The notes: generated by a model from the letters alone, not told the origin. A stretch of 30,202 bases of DNA from Discostella pseudostelligera (GCA_036940085.1 JALLBK010000283.1:1-30202), one strand, 5' to 3'. Counted from the first letter of the stretch, positions 1 through 10,130 are shown. Numbers and translations are program-made.

Positions 1-58
1 ACAACAACTACAACAACTACAACAACTACAACAACTACAACAACTACAACAACTACAA
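1..58. repeat. Tandem repeat, 9-bp unit ACAACAACT
   Basis: About six and a half consecutive copies of ACAACAACT open the window. In plus frame 1 it would read poly-Thr and stays open to a stop near 191, but nothing else supports coding, so it is treated as a microsatellite. Confidence 0.9.
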
Positions 59-161
59 CATCGTCAATCATATTCAGAATGATCACCATCATTGTCATTG
101 TTGTGCTGGATACCAATAATGTAGTACTGCTAGTAGGCTACACCACCACCATACATGTATA

Positions 162-390
162 CTACAAGAAAAATGTGCCATCATCACCATGATCATTCTT
201 GTTCTTTTTGCAGCAACCACCACCTTCACCATTTCTTGTTTTCAGTATGTACAAAGAACAAGCTGATCCATGGGCAGACCAGGCAACAAGGAGTGCAATG
301 TTGATGACAATTTTGTAAATGGGATTCCCGAGAGATGGAGCTGATGACAAAAACAGGATGAGTCCGCCGGTGAAGAAAATGACATGGAAA
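162..390 (-). other. Doubtful exon with hydrophobic segments
   Basis: On the minus strand a frame is open from about 390 to a stop at 162. It encodes two hydrophobic stretches (around VIFFTGGLILFLSS and KIVINIALLVAWSA) and then a short Cys/Lys/Asn/Asp-rich tail. It has no ATG of its own in frame at the start, so it could only be a terminal exon entered through an acceptor such as the TAG near 392. No upstream exons could be found to join to it, and no family is recognised. It is listed because its composition looks more protein-like than the surrounding low-complexity DNA; chance is equally possible. Confidence 0.2.
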
Positions 391-577
391 CATCTACTAC
401 ATTACAATACTAGTAATGCTAATGAGAGCAACAAGAACAACAATAACCTTTAGAACATCAGTGCACCATCATCATTTAGACCCACATTAACAAAAAAACA
501 AGATGGAGGTGAGAGAAATGGTCAGGGTTGGAATGGTGGTGGTAGAATTCAAGCTTTTGAATCGAGTCCACCACACT

Positions 578-671
578 GCCACGTGGAAGTTTCTGAAGAG
601 GAGTCCGCCACGTGGAAGTGACACTCGAGTCAGCCAGTGCATCTATCGCCTAATCTCAGCCACGTGGAAGT
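578..671. promoter_or_regulatory. Three copies of GCCACGTGGAAGT
   Basis: Exact 13-mers lie at 578-590, 607-619 and 659-671, all in the same orientation. Each contains the palindromic G-box/E-box core CACGTG, a binding site for bHLH or bZIP factors in eukaryotes. The spacing is 29 and 52 bp. No start codon of a convincing gene lies nearby, so the target gene is unknown. Confidence 0.5.
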
Positions 672-1124
672 TTCAGTGTAGCGAGGTCGGTGGATGCTGT
701 GGATGCAGACTCATTGGACGATTCTAGGTAAGTACTTATTACCAATATGATTTACATCCAAAGCCGAGACAGCCTTCAAAATAATACAGAAGGAGAAGAT
801 ACGAAAGAATTACTAAGTAGCTCATGTCTCATTTTTGAAATTAGGTTACGATGGTGGTTGAGTGTTGTAGTGGATTGAAGGATCGCTTATCCTGTTCGTC
901 GTCGTCGTCGTCGTCGGTCACGATTTAGAACTTATCAAATAATATTATTATTATGATGCAATGAACGAGGGGAAGATTGCAATCACACGAAAGAGTGTGA
1001 GAATGTCGACAAAAAAATCATCAACAATCATTGCGAATATCAGCTTGGCACATCACACTCTCTCTCTGTAACATCCCCCCTCTCCCAACCGCCCTTTCTC
1101 ACCCAAATCTAGCTCATTCTCTCG

Positions 1125-1144
1125 ACACACACACACACACACAC
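1125..1144. repeat. AC dinucleotide microsatellite
   Basis: An uninterrupted run of about ten AC units lies just downstream of the stop codon of the linker-histone-like gene, probably in its 3' UTR. Confidence 0.85.
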
Positions 1145-1169
1145 GCAATATGGAGAGAGAACGATACAC

Positions 1170-1997
1170 TCACATCTTTTTCGCACCCGCAACAACTTTC
1201 CTTGGAATAATTTTGACATGTGGTTGCTTCTTCTTCGTTTCTTTCTTCGTATCCGCATCCATGATCATTGTCGAGTTGTTATTATTATTACTCATAGTAG
1301 TTTCGTACTCTGTCTCCATTTCGTTGGCATTGTGATGATGTTGAAGTGATGACGGAGGATTTACCACAGTGATGATCTTCCCCTCGTTCATTTTCACTTT
1401 CGCATGCAATGTCTTCTTCTTTGGACTTGGTTTGGGTGGTTCCTCTCGTGGATAGAGTGTGTGGGATGAAGCAGCAGCAGCAGCAGCAGAAGGAGGATAT
1501 GATGACGATAGCGAGTGATGATAGTGTGGTTGAACATGATGATGATGGTGTCTTCGATGCTGTTCCTCCTCTTCCATCAAATCCATCTGCTCTCGCAATC
1601 GTTCAGCCCGCTTCTTCAAATATGAATCCGAATATTTGTAATTGCTCCCATTGACCTGGACTAATATGTTTTTGGTGAGGAGAGACTTGAGTGTAGACTG
1701 GAAGAGTGCTTCGTTCCAGGCACCACCGCCGCCCAGGACACTGATACTGGCAGTGGTGTTCCTACTGGTGCTGATGCCAGCGGTTGCTGTAGCTTTGGAG
1801 GCATTATCACAGTATTGTGCATTATCGGTCATGGCCGAGATGTTGGAGGAGTCTGAAACAATGTGGCTGGTGGTTGCGGCTGCGGCGGTGTCATCCCTGC
1901 GATCTTGAATGCACCGACGGATGGCCGCGGCGGGAGAACCGGTTTCATAATCTTTCAACTCTTCAATGGCTGCGAGGATGGCTGATTTGTACGGCAT
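1170..1997 (-). CDS. Linker-histone-like winged-helix protein with insert
   Basis: 275 residues, single exon, ATG at 1997. Residues 3-31 (YKSAILAAIEEL..SPAAAIRRCIQD) and 94-130 (WNEALFQSTLKSLLTKNILVQ, then YKYSDSYLKKR) resemble the two halves of an H1/H5 globular domain: helices 1-2, then helix 3 and the wing. They are separated by about 60 Ser/Thr/Ala-rich residues that the usual domain lacks. The rest is a basic and His-rich tail with a KPSPKKK element like the S/TPKK motifs of H1 tails, and a lysine-rich C-terminus. The family predicts nucleosome linker DNA binding in the nucleus. The low-complexity insert is in frame, so it could also be an unrecognised intron. The assignment rests on pattern similarity only. 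It is divergent from the KH-domain gene at 2431. Confidence 0.55.
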   Translation of the reverse strand: MPYKSAILAAIEELKDYETGSPAAAIRRCIQDRRDDTAAAATTSHIVSDSSNISAMTDNAQYCDNASKATATAGISTSRNTTASISVLGGGGAWNEALFQSTLKSLLTKNILVQVNGSNYKYSDSYLKKRAERLREQMDLMEEEEQHRRHHHHHVQPHYHHSLSSSYPPSAAAAAASSHTLYPREEPPKPSPKKKTLHAKVKMNEGKIITVVNPPSSLQHHHNANEMETEYETTMSNNNNNSTMIMDADTKKETKKKQPHVKIIPRKVVAGAKKM

Positions 1998-2430
1998 GGT
2001 AATGATTGGTGGGTAGGGCTTATTCCTTGATCTGGGGAGGGAATAGCAATAGATTACGTGATGTTAGCAGCTGGCTGGAGGATGTTGTTATGATGTTGGA
2101 TGTCGCGGTGACGTAGAAACACACACCTATTGTGACATGCGAGATGCGAGTGATGAGAGGTTTGTTGCAACTTCTTGTGCAGCTCGGTGGCGAACAATTT
2201 AGCGGGGTTCTCATCCATCAATCATTTCTCGTGATTTATTCCGGTGATGTCCCGAAAAGCGAGAATGAGCGACAATGACAAGGTTGGGATTTGGGATTGC
2301 ATTCTCATATTGTCCTTCAGCCATCCAGCTTTCAAGCACCGCCGCCATCACTCTGATGATATAGTTGTTGTTCTCATGTCATGGTTCTCAACTACCTTAC
2401 CATAATTGAGAATGATCAATTGCATTGAAT
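1998..2430. promoter_or_regulatory. Divergent intergenic region
   Basis: 433 bp separate the start codons of the linker-histone-like gene (-) and the KH-WW gene (+), so this must hold both promoters. No TATA box, tandem motif or RNA gene was recognised. The exact ATGGCGGGAA motif found upstream of other genes here is absent. Confidence 0.4.
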
Positions 2431-4506
2431 ATGGCAGAGATGAAGAGCACTACTTGTCATCATCATCGTCCGCCTCAAATGATTTTCTGTGAAAACAATG
2501 GTAATGGAGACGAAGACGACCACGAAGATGACATTAGCAACTCGCTGGCAACAGTGGATGATCTCGATCCTTGTCCCAGCAATGCAATAGATGAGCATAA
2601 CAATGATCATGGCGACGACAACGACGACGACAATCATCATCATCGCAACACCAATCCATCGTCGCAGAGAAAGGGAGATGTCAAACGAGCAGATGAGGAG
2701 GAGGAGGAGGAGGAGGAGGAGGAAGAAGATGATAATGTCAAGCAGAGTCATACGAATTACGATTGTGATAACATACCTGGAAGCACTGCTACTCCAACTC
2801 TGTCTTCGGATCTATTAGATGATGGAGTCAACGCGCTAACAGAGCAAATTATGTCCGGTGGCATTGATGCACCGGCGGTGATAACATCAATGTCGACTAC
2901 CGCCACCACAGGAGAAGCATCGGCAGCAGCGGCTGCCAAAGATGGGATGTCACCACCCGAAACATCGTCCGAAGCAGTACCACGATTGGAGACACTTGAC
3001 GACGACTATCTGGGCGTCATGGAAAGGAACGAACTACCCGTACTCCACGTCGGACGGGTCATAGGCAAGGGCGGCGAAATGATACGTGACCTCCAAGCTC
3101 GGTCGGGGTGTCGCATTGACGTTGATCAAAATGTCATGGATCCGAACGCACCACGATACATTACCTATCATGGACAGAGTCAAGAAGACATTGACTTTGC
3201 GAAGCTTCTTGTATCCATGGTGTGTCAAAATAATATGTTGGACGACGAGGAACACCATCACCACCATCATCATCCCATCGAGCTTCCATTGGGGAAAGCC
3301 GTTCGACGATACATTCAAGTTCATAAATCGGTAGTTGGACGAATCATTGGTCGGGGTGGGGATATGATACGAGATTTGCAGATCAAGAGTCATGCGAGGA
3401 TACAGGTGGATCATAAGGGAGAATATGCTGGAGGCATGGGTGGTGGTGGTGGCGGCGGTGGCGATGGTGAAGAGAAGGATTATCCAACTTCGAATGGACA
3501 ACAGTTTCGACAGGTAATGATCACGGGAACAGAAGAGTCGGTGCAAAGAGCTGAGGAGATGATAATGGAGTTGTCAAATCGACATCAAGTTGAGTTCGAG
3601 ATTCAGCAGCAACAAGAACATGACCAACAACTGCATGGATCGTCATCATCGGACTTTACCTTTGTTAGCGCTGGTATGGAACAATACTGGGACCGGCGTT
3701 TATATGGAGCAAGGGTAGGACCACCACCGACATTTGGCAGCATTGCAGGATATGGAGGTGCATATGGTCCTCCTCCTCTGCAGGAAGGGAACTTCCCAAT
3801 GCCAACATGGAATACCAACAGATATCTCTCCAACTCTCTCCTTCTGCCCACGACGTCCACCATGATTGAAACGGAAATAATACCTTGCGCAAAAGAGAAC
3901 ATTGGTCACGTCATCGGTAGAAGGGGTATCACAGTCAACGATCTCCAATGGAGATCTGGGTGCAACATTCAAATCGATCGAAAGGGTTACAAAATCAGCA
4001 TCTCGGGGTCGAGGCATGGGATCGAATTGGCAAAGAACATGATTTACAATATATTCGAACATGGACCAACTCACATGTACGCAGGTGGACGACAGCCACA
4101 GTTCGATGAGCAAGAACCCTCAGTACCACGCAGCGAACTTGTACAGCCGATGCCCTCTCAAGCTGCTGCAAACCAATATCCATATCCAGGAGGGAGCCTG
4201 CAGAACCCTTCACAGCCTCCAACTTTTGTGTACAATAGGCCGATGATACCACAGCAACAGGAGTTTTACCCCAGGCAAGCACAGCCTATGATGATGTACG
4301 GTCAGCTCCCGCAGCGACAAGTCTTTCCACACCAGCAGCTGCTGCAACCACCTATTCAAGATACGAGCCCAACAGCGCAATCAGTAGCTGCAGCATCATC
4401 GTCTTCATCGGCATCTGTGTGGAGAGCAGCAACGACAATAGATGGAAGAATTTACTATTACAATATCAATACAATGGAGACACGATGGGACAATCCAGAA
4501 GGATAA
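2431..4506 (+). CDS. RNA-binding protein with three KH domains and a C-terminal WW domain
   Basis: 691 residues, single exon; the first true ATG is at 2431. The N-terminal 190 residues are acidic and low in complexity, with a Glu run. KH1 is at about 202-268 with the GxxG loop GKGG, KH2 at about 293-380 with GRGG and an internal poly-Gly insert, and KH3 at about 478-545 with GRRG. All three keep the hydrophobic VIGxxG..I.DLQ pattern of type I KH domains that bind single-stranded RNA or DNA. The region to 660 is rich in Pro, Gln and Met. A WW domain (WRAATTIDGRIYYYN, second Trp in TRWDNP) closes the protein at 661-691 and should bind proline-rich partners. The layout resembles FUBP-like or splicing-factor proteins, so a role in pre-mRNA or mRNA handling is inferred. 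The exact orthologue is not known. An AATAAA lies at 4726. Confidence 0.9.
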   Translation: MAEMKSTTCHHHRPPQMIFCENNGNGDEDDHEDDISNSLATVDDLDPCPSNAIDEHNNDHGDDNDDDNHHHRNTNPSSQRKGDVKRADEEEEEEEEEEEDDNVKQSHTNYDCDNIPGSTATPTLSSDLLDDGVNALTEQIMSGGIDAPAVITSMSTTATTGEASAAAAAKDGMSPPETSSEAVPRLETLDDDYLGVMERNELPVLHVGRVIGKGGEMIRDLQARSGCRIDVDQNVMDPNAPRYITYHGQSQEDIDFAKLLVSMVCQNNMLDDEEHHHHHHHPIELPLGKAVRRYIQVHKSVVGRIIGRGGDMIRDLQIKSHARIQVDHKGEYAGGMGGGGGGGGDGEEKDYPTSNGQQFRQVMITGTEESVQRAEEMIMELSNRHQVEFEIQQQQEHDQQLHGSSSSDFTFVSAGMEQYWDRRLYGARVGPPPTFGSIAGYGGAYGPPPLQEGNFPMPTWNTNRYLSNSLLLPTTSTMIETEIIPCAKENIGHVIGRRGITVNDLQWRSGCNIQIDRKGYKISISGSRHGIELAKNMIYNIFEHGPTHMYAGGRQPQFDEQEPSVPRSELVQPMPSQAAANQYPYPGGSLQNPSQPPTFVYNRPMIPQQQEFYPRQAQPMMMYGQLPQRQVFPHQQLLQPPIQDTSPTAQSVAAASSSSSASVWRAATTIDGRIYYYNINTMETRWDNPEG

Positions 4507-4747
4507 AAGATACGAGGTTTGATGTTGTCCTTACCATATTGTGTTTGTTTCGTGTGACACTGTGCGATCTCTGGTAGGACCTATCTGTTCTATCGATCGA
4601 ACACCATTCGTTGTAATACTTCTTTCACCAACCATCTCTGATCTAAAAGTGATTGCCGCGATAAGAACGTAGATTGAAGCTGTCAAATTCCGCGACAGAT
4701 CCGAGAGCATCTATCCATATCCTCCAATAAATGATTCGCTGATCGTA
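4507..4747. other. Convergent 3' intergenic region with AATAAA
   Basis: 241 bp between the KH-WW stop and the lipase stop. AATAAA at 4726-4731 on the plus strand is a candidate polyadenylation signal for the KH-WW gene, although it lies only about 20 bp before the end of the opposing lipase frame. Confidence 0.45.
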
Positions 4748-7690
4748 TTACAACAGCTGAGTTTGGCAGCGCTCTAATGATCGCTGATAAGAAGTTGTTA
4801 AGTGATCAGTGACCATTCCGCTTCCTCCTCCAATTTCAAATCTTTTCAACACTGAATTTGTCCCGTCGGTCCAAATGGCATGAAACTTCCCACCTTTGCT
4901 TTGACGTTCATGTTCGCTGCGGTCTTTTGTACCTTTCGTTGATGCCTGGGCTGCTTCTACAGATGACGCTTCCTTATTTGCAACCTCCGTGAGAAGGGTT
5001 GAGGACCAAGCCTCATACATTAGCAGTAGCTTCCCTGGAACGAAGAGATGGTGCCCAAACTCCTCGTTCCAATAGAGCTTGTCATCCTCTCCATCTCCAA
5101 GGAATGCCTCAGCTATTGCCTCCTCCATTATAATTCGCAATTCGGATGGGTTTAATAGAAGTTCACCCTCCGCACCCTCACAAAGCTTGCAAAAGAGAGC
5201 AATGGTTGAGGCAATTACATTTGTTTTCTTCGCGGACTGATGATGCCAAGCTGACTTGGATCTGCATGGGTTCATACCCACCTCCACGAGACGACTTCGC
5301 ATCGCCTCCAAGACAGTTAAGAATACATCCAAATTCGTTAACGACGACCTGGGAATGATATCGGAACCATTGATGACGGAGATAACGTAGTGACGACATG
5401 CTAGGCTGGACTCTCTGTCAAGCACCGGTGGTGGTGCAAAGGCATACGCACGGACACGTTCCCTACGAACAATATCAGTTTCATTGCACCGCGTATGGTC
5501 GTCTTGGTAGGCACCACCGCGCTTCGATGCCAATGATGAAGACAACCCTCTCAACTCAGGATATCTTCCACGAATCAGTACTGCTAACACAACTGCTGTC
5601 CCAGCACCCAAACTGTGGCCAGTGCAGACTACATCATACCCGTTCAACAGACCATACTCTTCAATGAGTGGCGAGATTTCGAACAGCAGCTGCTGAGCGC
5701 AATGTAGTATCCCCTCGTGAACACCGCGGAGTTTATGAGAACGATTCTCCTCCATCTCGACGCCATTACTTTCAACGTATTCGTTCGTTGAGGAACGGGC
5801 AAACTCGGATGTCGGTGCTACTTGTGTCGATGATAATGAAGTTAGGTTCGGTATATTGATGTTTCGAGTTGGCGAGGACGATGGCAATAACGTAGGAGCG
5901 GATGAAAAGAGGAGGACGTTATCAACACTTGGAACGTCGCGTACTGAAGTGTTGGGTTTGGTGGACGAGTCAAGTTGAAGCTTCACTTGCCGATGTTTTC
6001 CTGAAGTAGTAGCATCATCCAACGATCGATCAGTGGAAACATCCACATGCCGATGATAGTTGCGACAGCTATGGTGCAACAATTCAACTTCGATGCTTTC
6101 AGCTTCTTGCCAACGTCTGCCGGCACCGATATCACCAGTAAAAGGAGATACGTGCACTAATTCCTCATCAACACCACCGCATTCCTCACATTCGAAATTG
6201 TATGCCATACCATGCGGTGTTGACGACGTAGCATTTTTCTCATCAAGAATTGCCTCCTCCATTGAGCCTTGCGGTTGAAAATATGGGTCAGTATTGTCGT
6301 TGGCATCATCGTCAATATCATAATCAGTTTCACTGTCGCCAGTGTCATTCACAGCGACAAGTGGTGGACAATAACCATGCGGATCATTTTCCAAATCAAC
6401 ACGCACTGCCCTTCCACAACAATCGGTAAGTAATTCCTCGATTGTCGATGTACCCTTCATGCCAACCAAGAGCGTGCGTTGGGTATGGGATATGGCCACG
6501 TAGTATCCCACCCGACCGGGTGGTTTTCTCTTCTTTTTGGATGAAGAAGGAATATTAGGAGTAGTATTTGTAGTATTAGAGGTGGCAGCTTCAGCTGTAG
6601 TTGTCTCGCCTGATGCCGGTTCCATGTATGATGTTGTACGATGTACAATGAGTTTCAATCCATTGTTGCTGGTTGCATTCATGTTGTTTTCTTCTTGATT
6701 GTCGTCGTCGCAAGCATCATAGTCGATCATGCTGGATTCTAAGAACGACCGTAATAAATCTTCATTCGACTCATATGCCCAAATTGCAAATTGCAGCATT
6801 GTTTGCAGCTCCTTGATTTGGGAGCAAGTGATGTTGCTGTCGCTGTTGTTGCCGTCATTGCTCTCGTGGTTGTTGTCGTTGTTGCACGAGCTGCAATTAG
6901 TTTGTTGTTTCGCATCACCCTTCTGACATGATTGTTGAGACTGACCTACTTGTGGAGGATGATAATTATATTGAGCATCATACACTTCATCCCTCCACGA
7001 TGGATGATGCTTGCGTAGTTGATTGCTCAATTGCCAGTATGCCAATAATGCCGCATGCCACTCTAATGGATGTTCTTCGTCGTTGTTATGATCTTCCCCC
7101 AGCGAAGACTGTGCGATAATTGACTGCTGCTGCCCTCGCCCTGACGGGTTGCAATTGCAGCAACTCTCATCATTAGTAGCTTCATTTTCATCATCTGCGA
7201 TAACGATGTCATTCAACAACTCTTGTCTCGAAGATGACGCCAGCATCACAGCACGACGCACCACGCGTCGTCTACGCCGCAATCCACCCCGTCGACTTCC
7301 CAATTTTTCATATCCCGTAATGACAAGAGCTTCTAATTTTTGTACTACTGCTGTTAAGCTGGCCATTTCATCGACAAATTCCTCTGTGGCCTCTGCTATT
7401 GATGTTGATGCGGTATTGACATCTACATTGGCGACATCATGATAATGATTACCTTGTAGTCTTTTGCCAGTATTGATGGCATTGGTGGTCTGTTGTTGAC
7501 GCTGACTTCTCTTTGCAAACAGTGCCTGCCATGATTCATCCTCCCGTATCCATTCGGGAGTATGTCGCCATAGATGTTGCGCTAGCACGTATGCCAATAT
7601 GGTGGAGGCACCGGCACCGCCAAATGTGCGGAGAGCCGCGGCATAGGTGGCGGGGTTGAGAAAGAATTGCGGTGGGATGATGGGCAGCAT
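4748..7690 (-). CDS. Class 3 lipase, Sn1-specific diacylglycerol lipase-like
   Basis: 980 residues, single exon. The alpha/beta-hydrolase core is in the second half. VVCTGHSLGAGTA carries the nucleophile Ser693 in the GHSLG elbow, INGSDIIPR carries the likely acid Asp777, and FGHHLFVPG carries the His pair 880/881 that would complete the triad. Upstream, YYVAISHTQRTLLVGMKGT matches the strand leading to the oxyanion site of lipase_3 / DAGL proteins. The family hydrolyses the sn-1 ester of diacylglycerol or other acylglycerols at membranes. The N-terminus (residues 1-40) is hydrophobic and may be a membrane anchor. Long Asn/Asp/Ser-rich inserts interrupt the core, including one of about 140 residues between the first strand and the Ser elbow, which makes it larger than many family members. 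Two ATGGCGGGAA motifs lie about 180-220 bp upstream. Confidence 0.88.
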   Translation of the reverse strand: MLPIIPPQFFLNPATYAAALRTFGGAGASTILAYVLAQHLWRHTPEWIREDESWQALFAKRSQRQQQTTNAINTGKRLQGNHYHDVANVDVNTASTSIAEATEEFVDEMASLTAVVQKLEALVITGYEKLGSRRGGLRRRRRVVRRAVMLASSSRQELLNDIVIADDENEATNDESCCNCNPSGRGQQQSIIAQSSLGEDHNNDEEHPLEWHAALLAYWQLSNQLRKHHPSWRDEVYDAQYNYHPPQVGQSQQSCQKGDAKQQTNCSSCNNDNNHESNDGNNSDSNITCSQIKELQTMLQFAIWAYESNEDLLRSFLESSMIDYDACDDDNQEENNMNATSNNGLKLIVHRTTSYMEPASGETTTAEAATSNTTNTTPNIPSSSKKKRKPPGRVGYYVAISHTQRTLLVGMKGTSTIEELLTDCCGRAVRVDLENDPHGYCPPLVAVNDTGDSETDYDIDDDANDNTDPYFQPQGSMEEAILDEKNATSSTPHGMAYNFECEECGGVDEELVHVSPFTGDIGAGRRWQEAESIEVELLHHSCRNYHRHVDVSTDRSLDDATTSGKHRQVKLQLDSSTKPNTSVRDVPSVDNVLLFSSAPTLLPSSSPTRNINIPNLTSLSSTQVAPTSEFARSSTNEYVESNGVEMEENRSHKLRGVHEGILHCAQQLLFEISPLIEEYGLLNGYDVVCTGHSLGAGTAVVLAVLIRGRYPELRGLSSSLASKRGGAYQDDHTRCNETDIVRRERVRAYAFAPPPVLDRESSLACRHYVISVINGSDIIPRSSLTNLDVFLTVLEAMRSRLVEVGMNPCRSKSAWHHQSAKKTNVIASTIALFCKLCEGAEGELLLNPSELRIIMEEAIAEAFLGDGEDDKLYWNEEFGHHLFVPGKLLLMYEAWSSTLLTEVANKEASSVEAAQASTKGTKDRSEHERQSKGGKFHAIWTDGTNSVLKRFEIGGGSGMVTDHLTTSYQRSLERCQTQLL

Positions 7691-8028
7691 GATGATTATG
7701 ATGGGGAGCTATTTATTTGTTGATGATGGTGGTGAGAGGCTTGATCTCTACCGCCCCTATCTCCTGATGGTAATGGTTATCGGCAGTGTGGCAGTGGCAG
7801 GTGGCAGCGGCCATGGCCATGGCCATGGCCATGGTGCATCGGCAATCGGCAGGCAAGTAAATGTGGCGAAAATGGCGGGAACGGGAAGACTGGTGCAAAT
7901 GGCGGGAAGTATCGTAGGATGACATTGCTTGAGTATTATGCTTGATGCTTGCAAGATGATAATGGCCAATTATTAGTGCATTGGCATAATATTACTTGTC
8001 TACCCATGTCTAGTAGAAGGTTCAGTTC
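7691..8028. promoter_or_regulatory. Lipase upstream region with two ATGGCGGGAA sites
   Basis: 338 bp between the lipase start and the stop of the dioxygenase-like gene, both on the minus strand. It holds two exact copies of ATGGCGGGAA (7872-7881 and 7899-7908), whose core GGCGGGAA matches E2F-type sites, and a palindromic GGCCAT tandem repeat at about 7809-7834. These are candidate lipase promoter elements. Confidence 0.5.
7809..7834. repeat. Palindromic GGCCAT tandem repeat
   Basis: Four consecutive GGCCAT units form a self-complementary run (each CCATGG and TGGCCA is a palindrome). It lies about 120 bp upstream of the lipase start. Similar but shorter GGCCATGGCC runs occur at the hydroxylase start codon (19435 onward) and just upstream of RRS1 (about 16033-16053). 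Confidence 0.8.
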
Positions 8029-8747
8029 TCATGTCCATTCGACAAGCCCCAAAAGACTCTTGCCAAGCTCTGAAATATTCGACGTATCCGTCATTCTGTT
8101 GAGGTCCGCATCGTCATCTTCTCTAGTAGACTCGTTGTACCCATTGACATCACCATCACTACTACTGCTGCTTCTTCTAGTACCCTCCGCTTCGTCATTT
8201 TGTCGAATCCAACGATCTCCCACCCGAGGTGGTCGTTTCACCCTCCAATCTTCCAACTGCCGTGCAACGAAACGTCGATTGACTTCCACATCGGGCAAGA
8301 ATGAGCAGTACACAACTGCTCGTGCACCAGATGATCCAAGCGGCTTACTACTACCCATTTCACTACTACCACTGCCACCAACACTTCCTTCCACTCCACC
8401 CGAATCGTCACCATCATCTGCGGGAGGAGGAGGATCATTCCTATATGAATTTCCATGAGGAATTCGATTGTCCCAAAACACGGCACTGCCCGCACGCACT
8501 GGAATATGTTGCATTCGTTGCATAATGTCTCGGTCGAGCGATGGACTTACATGTGTGTACTCTCCTACGCATGACGGCGGCTGTTGCTTCTGTTGTTGTT
8601 GTTGTTGGGATTGGGGTCGGACTCTTTGCTTCGATGGTCGTTGCTTGGTTAGGATACGTTTCTTTTCAGTTGATTGTCTCGATATGCCACCCCCGGCACC
8701 ACCACTACTATCACTACCCTCAGAGAAGCTGTTACCACTGTCAAATG

Positions 8748-8828
<81 letters not shown>

Positions 8829-10130
8829 GATTTTGTCGTCGTCTTCTTCGACCACTTTCCACCCAAGAACGAAACTCACGATGAAATCCCGGACATGCCT
8901 CAAAGCCACCAGTATTCGGTTGTAAATTGTCCGTCAACGAGATGAAGCATTGGATTGGTCGCCACTTGGTTTTATTTGATGCGTCGTAATAAATTTCTGG
9001 ACAGCAGTCAAAGTGAGGTGTCAATGATCTTTGGAGTGGTCGCGGTTTGGATCCTTTTGTGTATGTTTTTGCTGCTGCCACTGCCGCTGCCGGTGATGTC
9101 GTCGTTGGTGCAGGTGCAGGTGCAGTTGTTGTCGCAAGCATTGGTGATTCTTGGAATGATGCAGTTATTGATATTTGTTTCCCTATGCTCTCGGCAAGTT
9201 TCGTTGGAATACGATAGCCGATGCGATCAATGTACTTGCGTTTTGAGGACGGCATATTCATATGGATAATAGATGACGATGGTGCGCAAAGACCTCGATT
9301 GTTTGGTAAAAACCGTAGTGCAACAGTAAACAAGGCAACGTTTCTATGGTTGCCACACCAACTCACCATGTACCCTTTATTGAAATCAAACGCACCGAAT
9401 GGATGCCACTTAAATGAAACATCTTCCACTTTCTTCTCGTTGTCATTGTGGTCGTTGCCGCATTTGACACAATTGCTATCCAACGATCCCTCTATCCTAT
9501 CATCAACATTATTACTATCATGATCACCAATATCAATATTGCTTTCGGCGGAGGACAATAACAAATCCTCCATCATTTCACCCGAGTGGCAATACGCCTC
9601 CTTCCACAACTGACATGTCATTCGAAACAGGGTCTCATTGGTGGCTATTTTCAATTTCCATTCGGGATAAAATATATCTAGTACACCCCCTATGTTGTCG
9701 ATGATAAGAACAATAATTAGTGACGTAGATGTCATGAGCACTGATGTGATTGGGAATGTGTTTGTTGCGATGGCAAAATTTCAAGCATTCCATTATTGAC
9801 ATGAATCTTCCATCCATCACTGCATACTTTTTACAACCCGCATCAACTTCTCTAACAAATACAAGTAGCAAATACACAGAAGCACCTACAACGAGTGCAC
9901 GTACCAGCACCATTGGTCGAGCTAACATTGACCAACTTATGCCCCGTGGCCTCCAAGTCATGAACATCCACCCCATAATCTTGATTCAATGTGGATGCCA
10001 GCCCAATTTGGGCCTCGATAATTTCTGTAGCGGAGAGAAGATTGTCCACGACGAGGATGCCGTCGCGGAGATAGGTGTGGATTTGTTGAGGAGTTAGTAG
10101 TGGCAGCGTCGGCGGCGGCGGATGGTCCAT
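8029..10130 (-). CDS. Phytanoyl-CoA dioxygenase (PhyH)-family protein with polyQ insert
   Basis: Two exons: 10130-9905 and 9689-8029, joined across a 215-bp GT-AG intron. The junction gives NGAGGVLDIFYPEWKL, which fits this family. The product has 628 residues. The Fe(II) ligands of the double-stranded beta-helix are visible as HFD (His301, Asp303) and the distal His487 in NRIPHGNS. The family uses Fe(II) and 2-oxoglutarate to hydroxylate its substrates, which range from phytanoyl-CoA to small metabolites; the substrate here is unknown. Between the two metal sites lies a low-complexity insert with 27 uninterrupted Gln residues followed by Ser/Gly- and Gln/Lys-rich stretches, probably a surface loop. 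An in-frame reading upstream of 10130 begins only with GTG, so the ATG at 10130 was chosen. It shares a short divergent promoter with the plastid protein at 10444. Confidence 0.87.
8749..8829 (-). repeat. Pure CAA x27 microsatellite encoding Gln27
   Basis: 81 bp of uninterrupted TTG on the plus strand read as 27 CAA codons inside the PhyH-family gene. There is no CAG interruption, which favours length instability. Confidence 0.93.

Larger units (their letters stand above)
1..1169. other. Region without a supported gene
   Basis: No convincing gene is seen in this 1.17-kb stretch. It starts with a 9-bp tandem repeat, has three copies of a 13-bp G-box-containing motif (578-671), a GTC trinucleotide run near 896-916 and an AC dinucleotide run at about 1125-1144. 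A perfect plus-strand splice donor (GTAAGT) stands at 728-733 directly after a TAG, so a spliced untranslated exon is possible. A minus-strand open frame with hydrophobic segments is listed separately. The right end is probably the 3' UTR of the linker-histone-like gene that ends at 1170. Confidence 0.6.

Noticed and set aside
503..727. 74-codon plus-strand ORF
   Set aside because: Its only internal similarity comes from the repeated G-box motif being translated twice (TATWKF, SATWKF); no domain and no conserved-looking composition.
3034..3546. 170-codon minus-strand ORF inside the KH-WW gene
   Set aside because: It is antisense to KH domains 1 and 2, which are clearly coding on the plus strand.
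8541..8945. Poly-Val, poly-Cys and poly-Asn ORFs over the dioxygenase
   Set aside because: They are other-frame readings of the CAA repeat; the Gln frame is the one inside a conserved dioxygenase.
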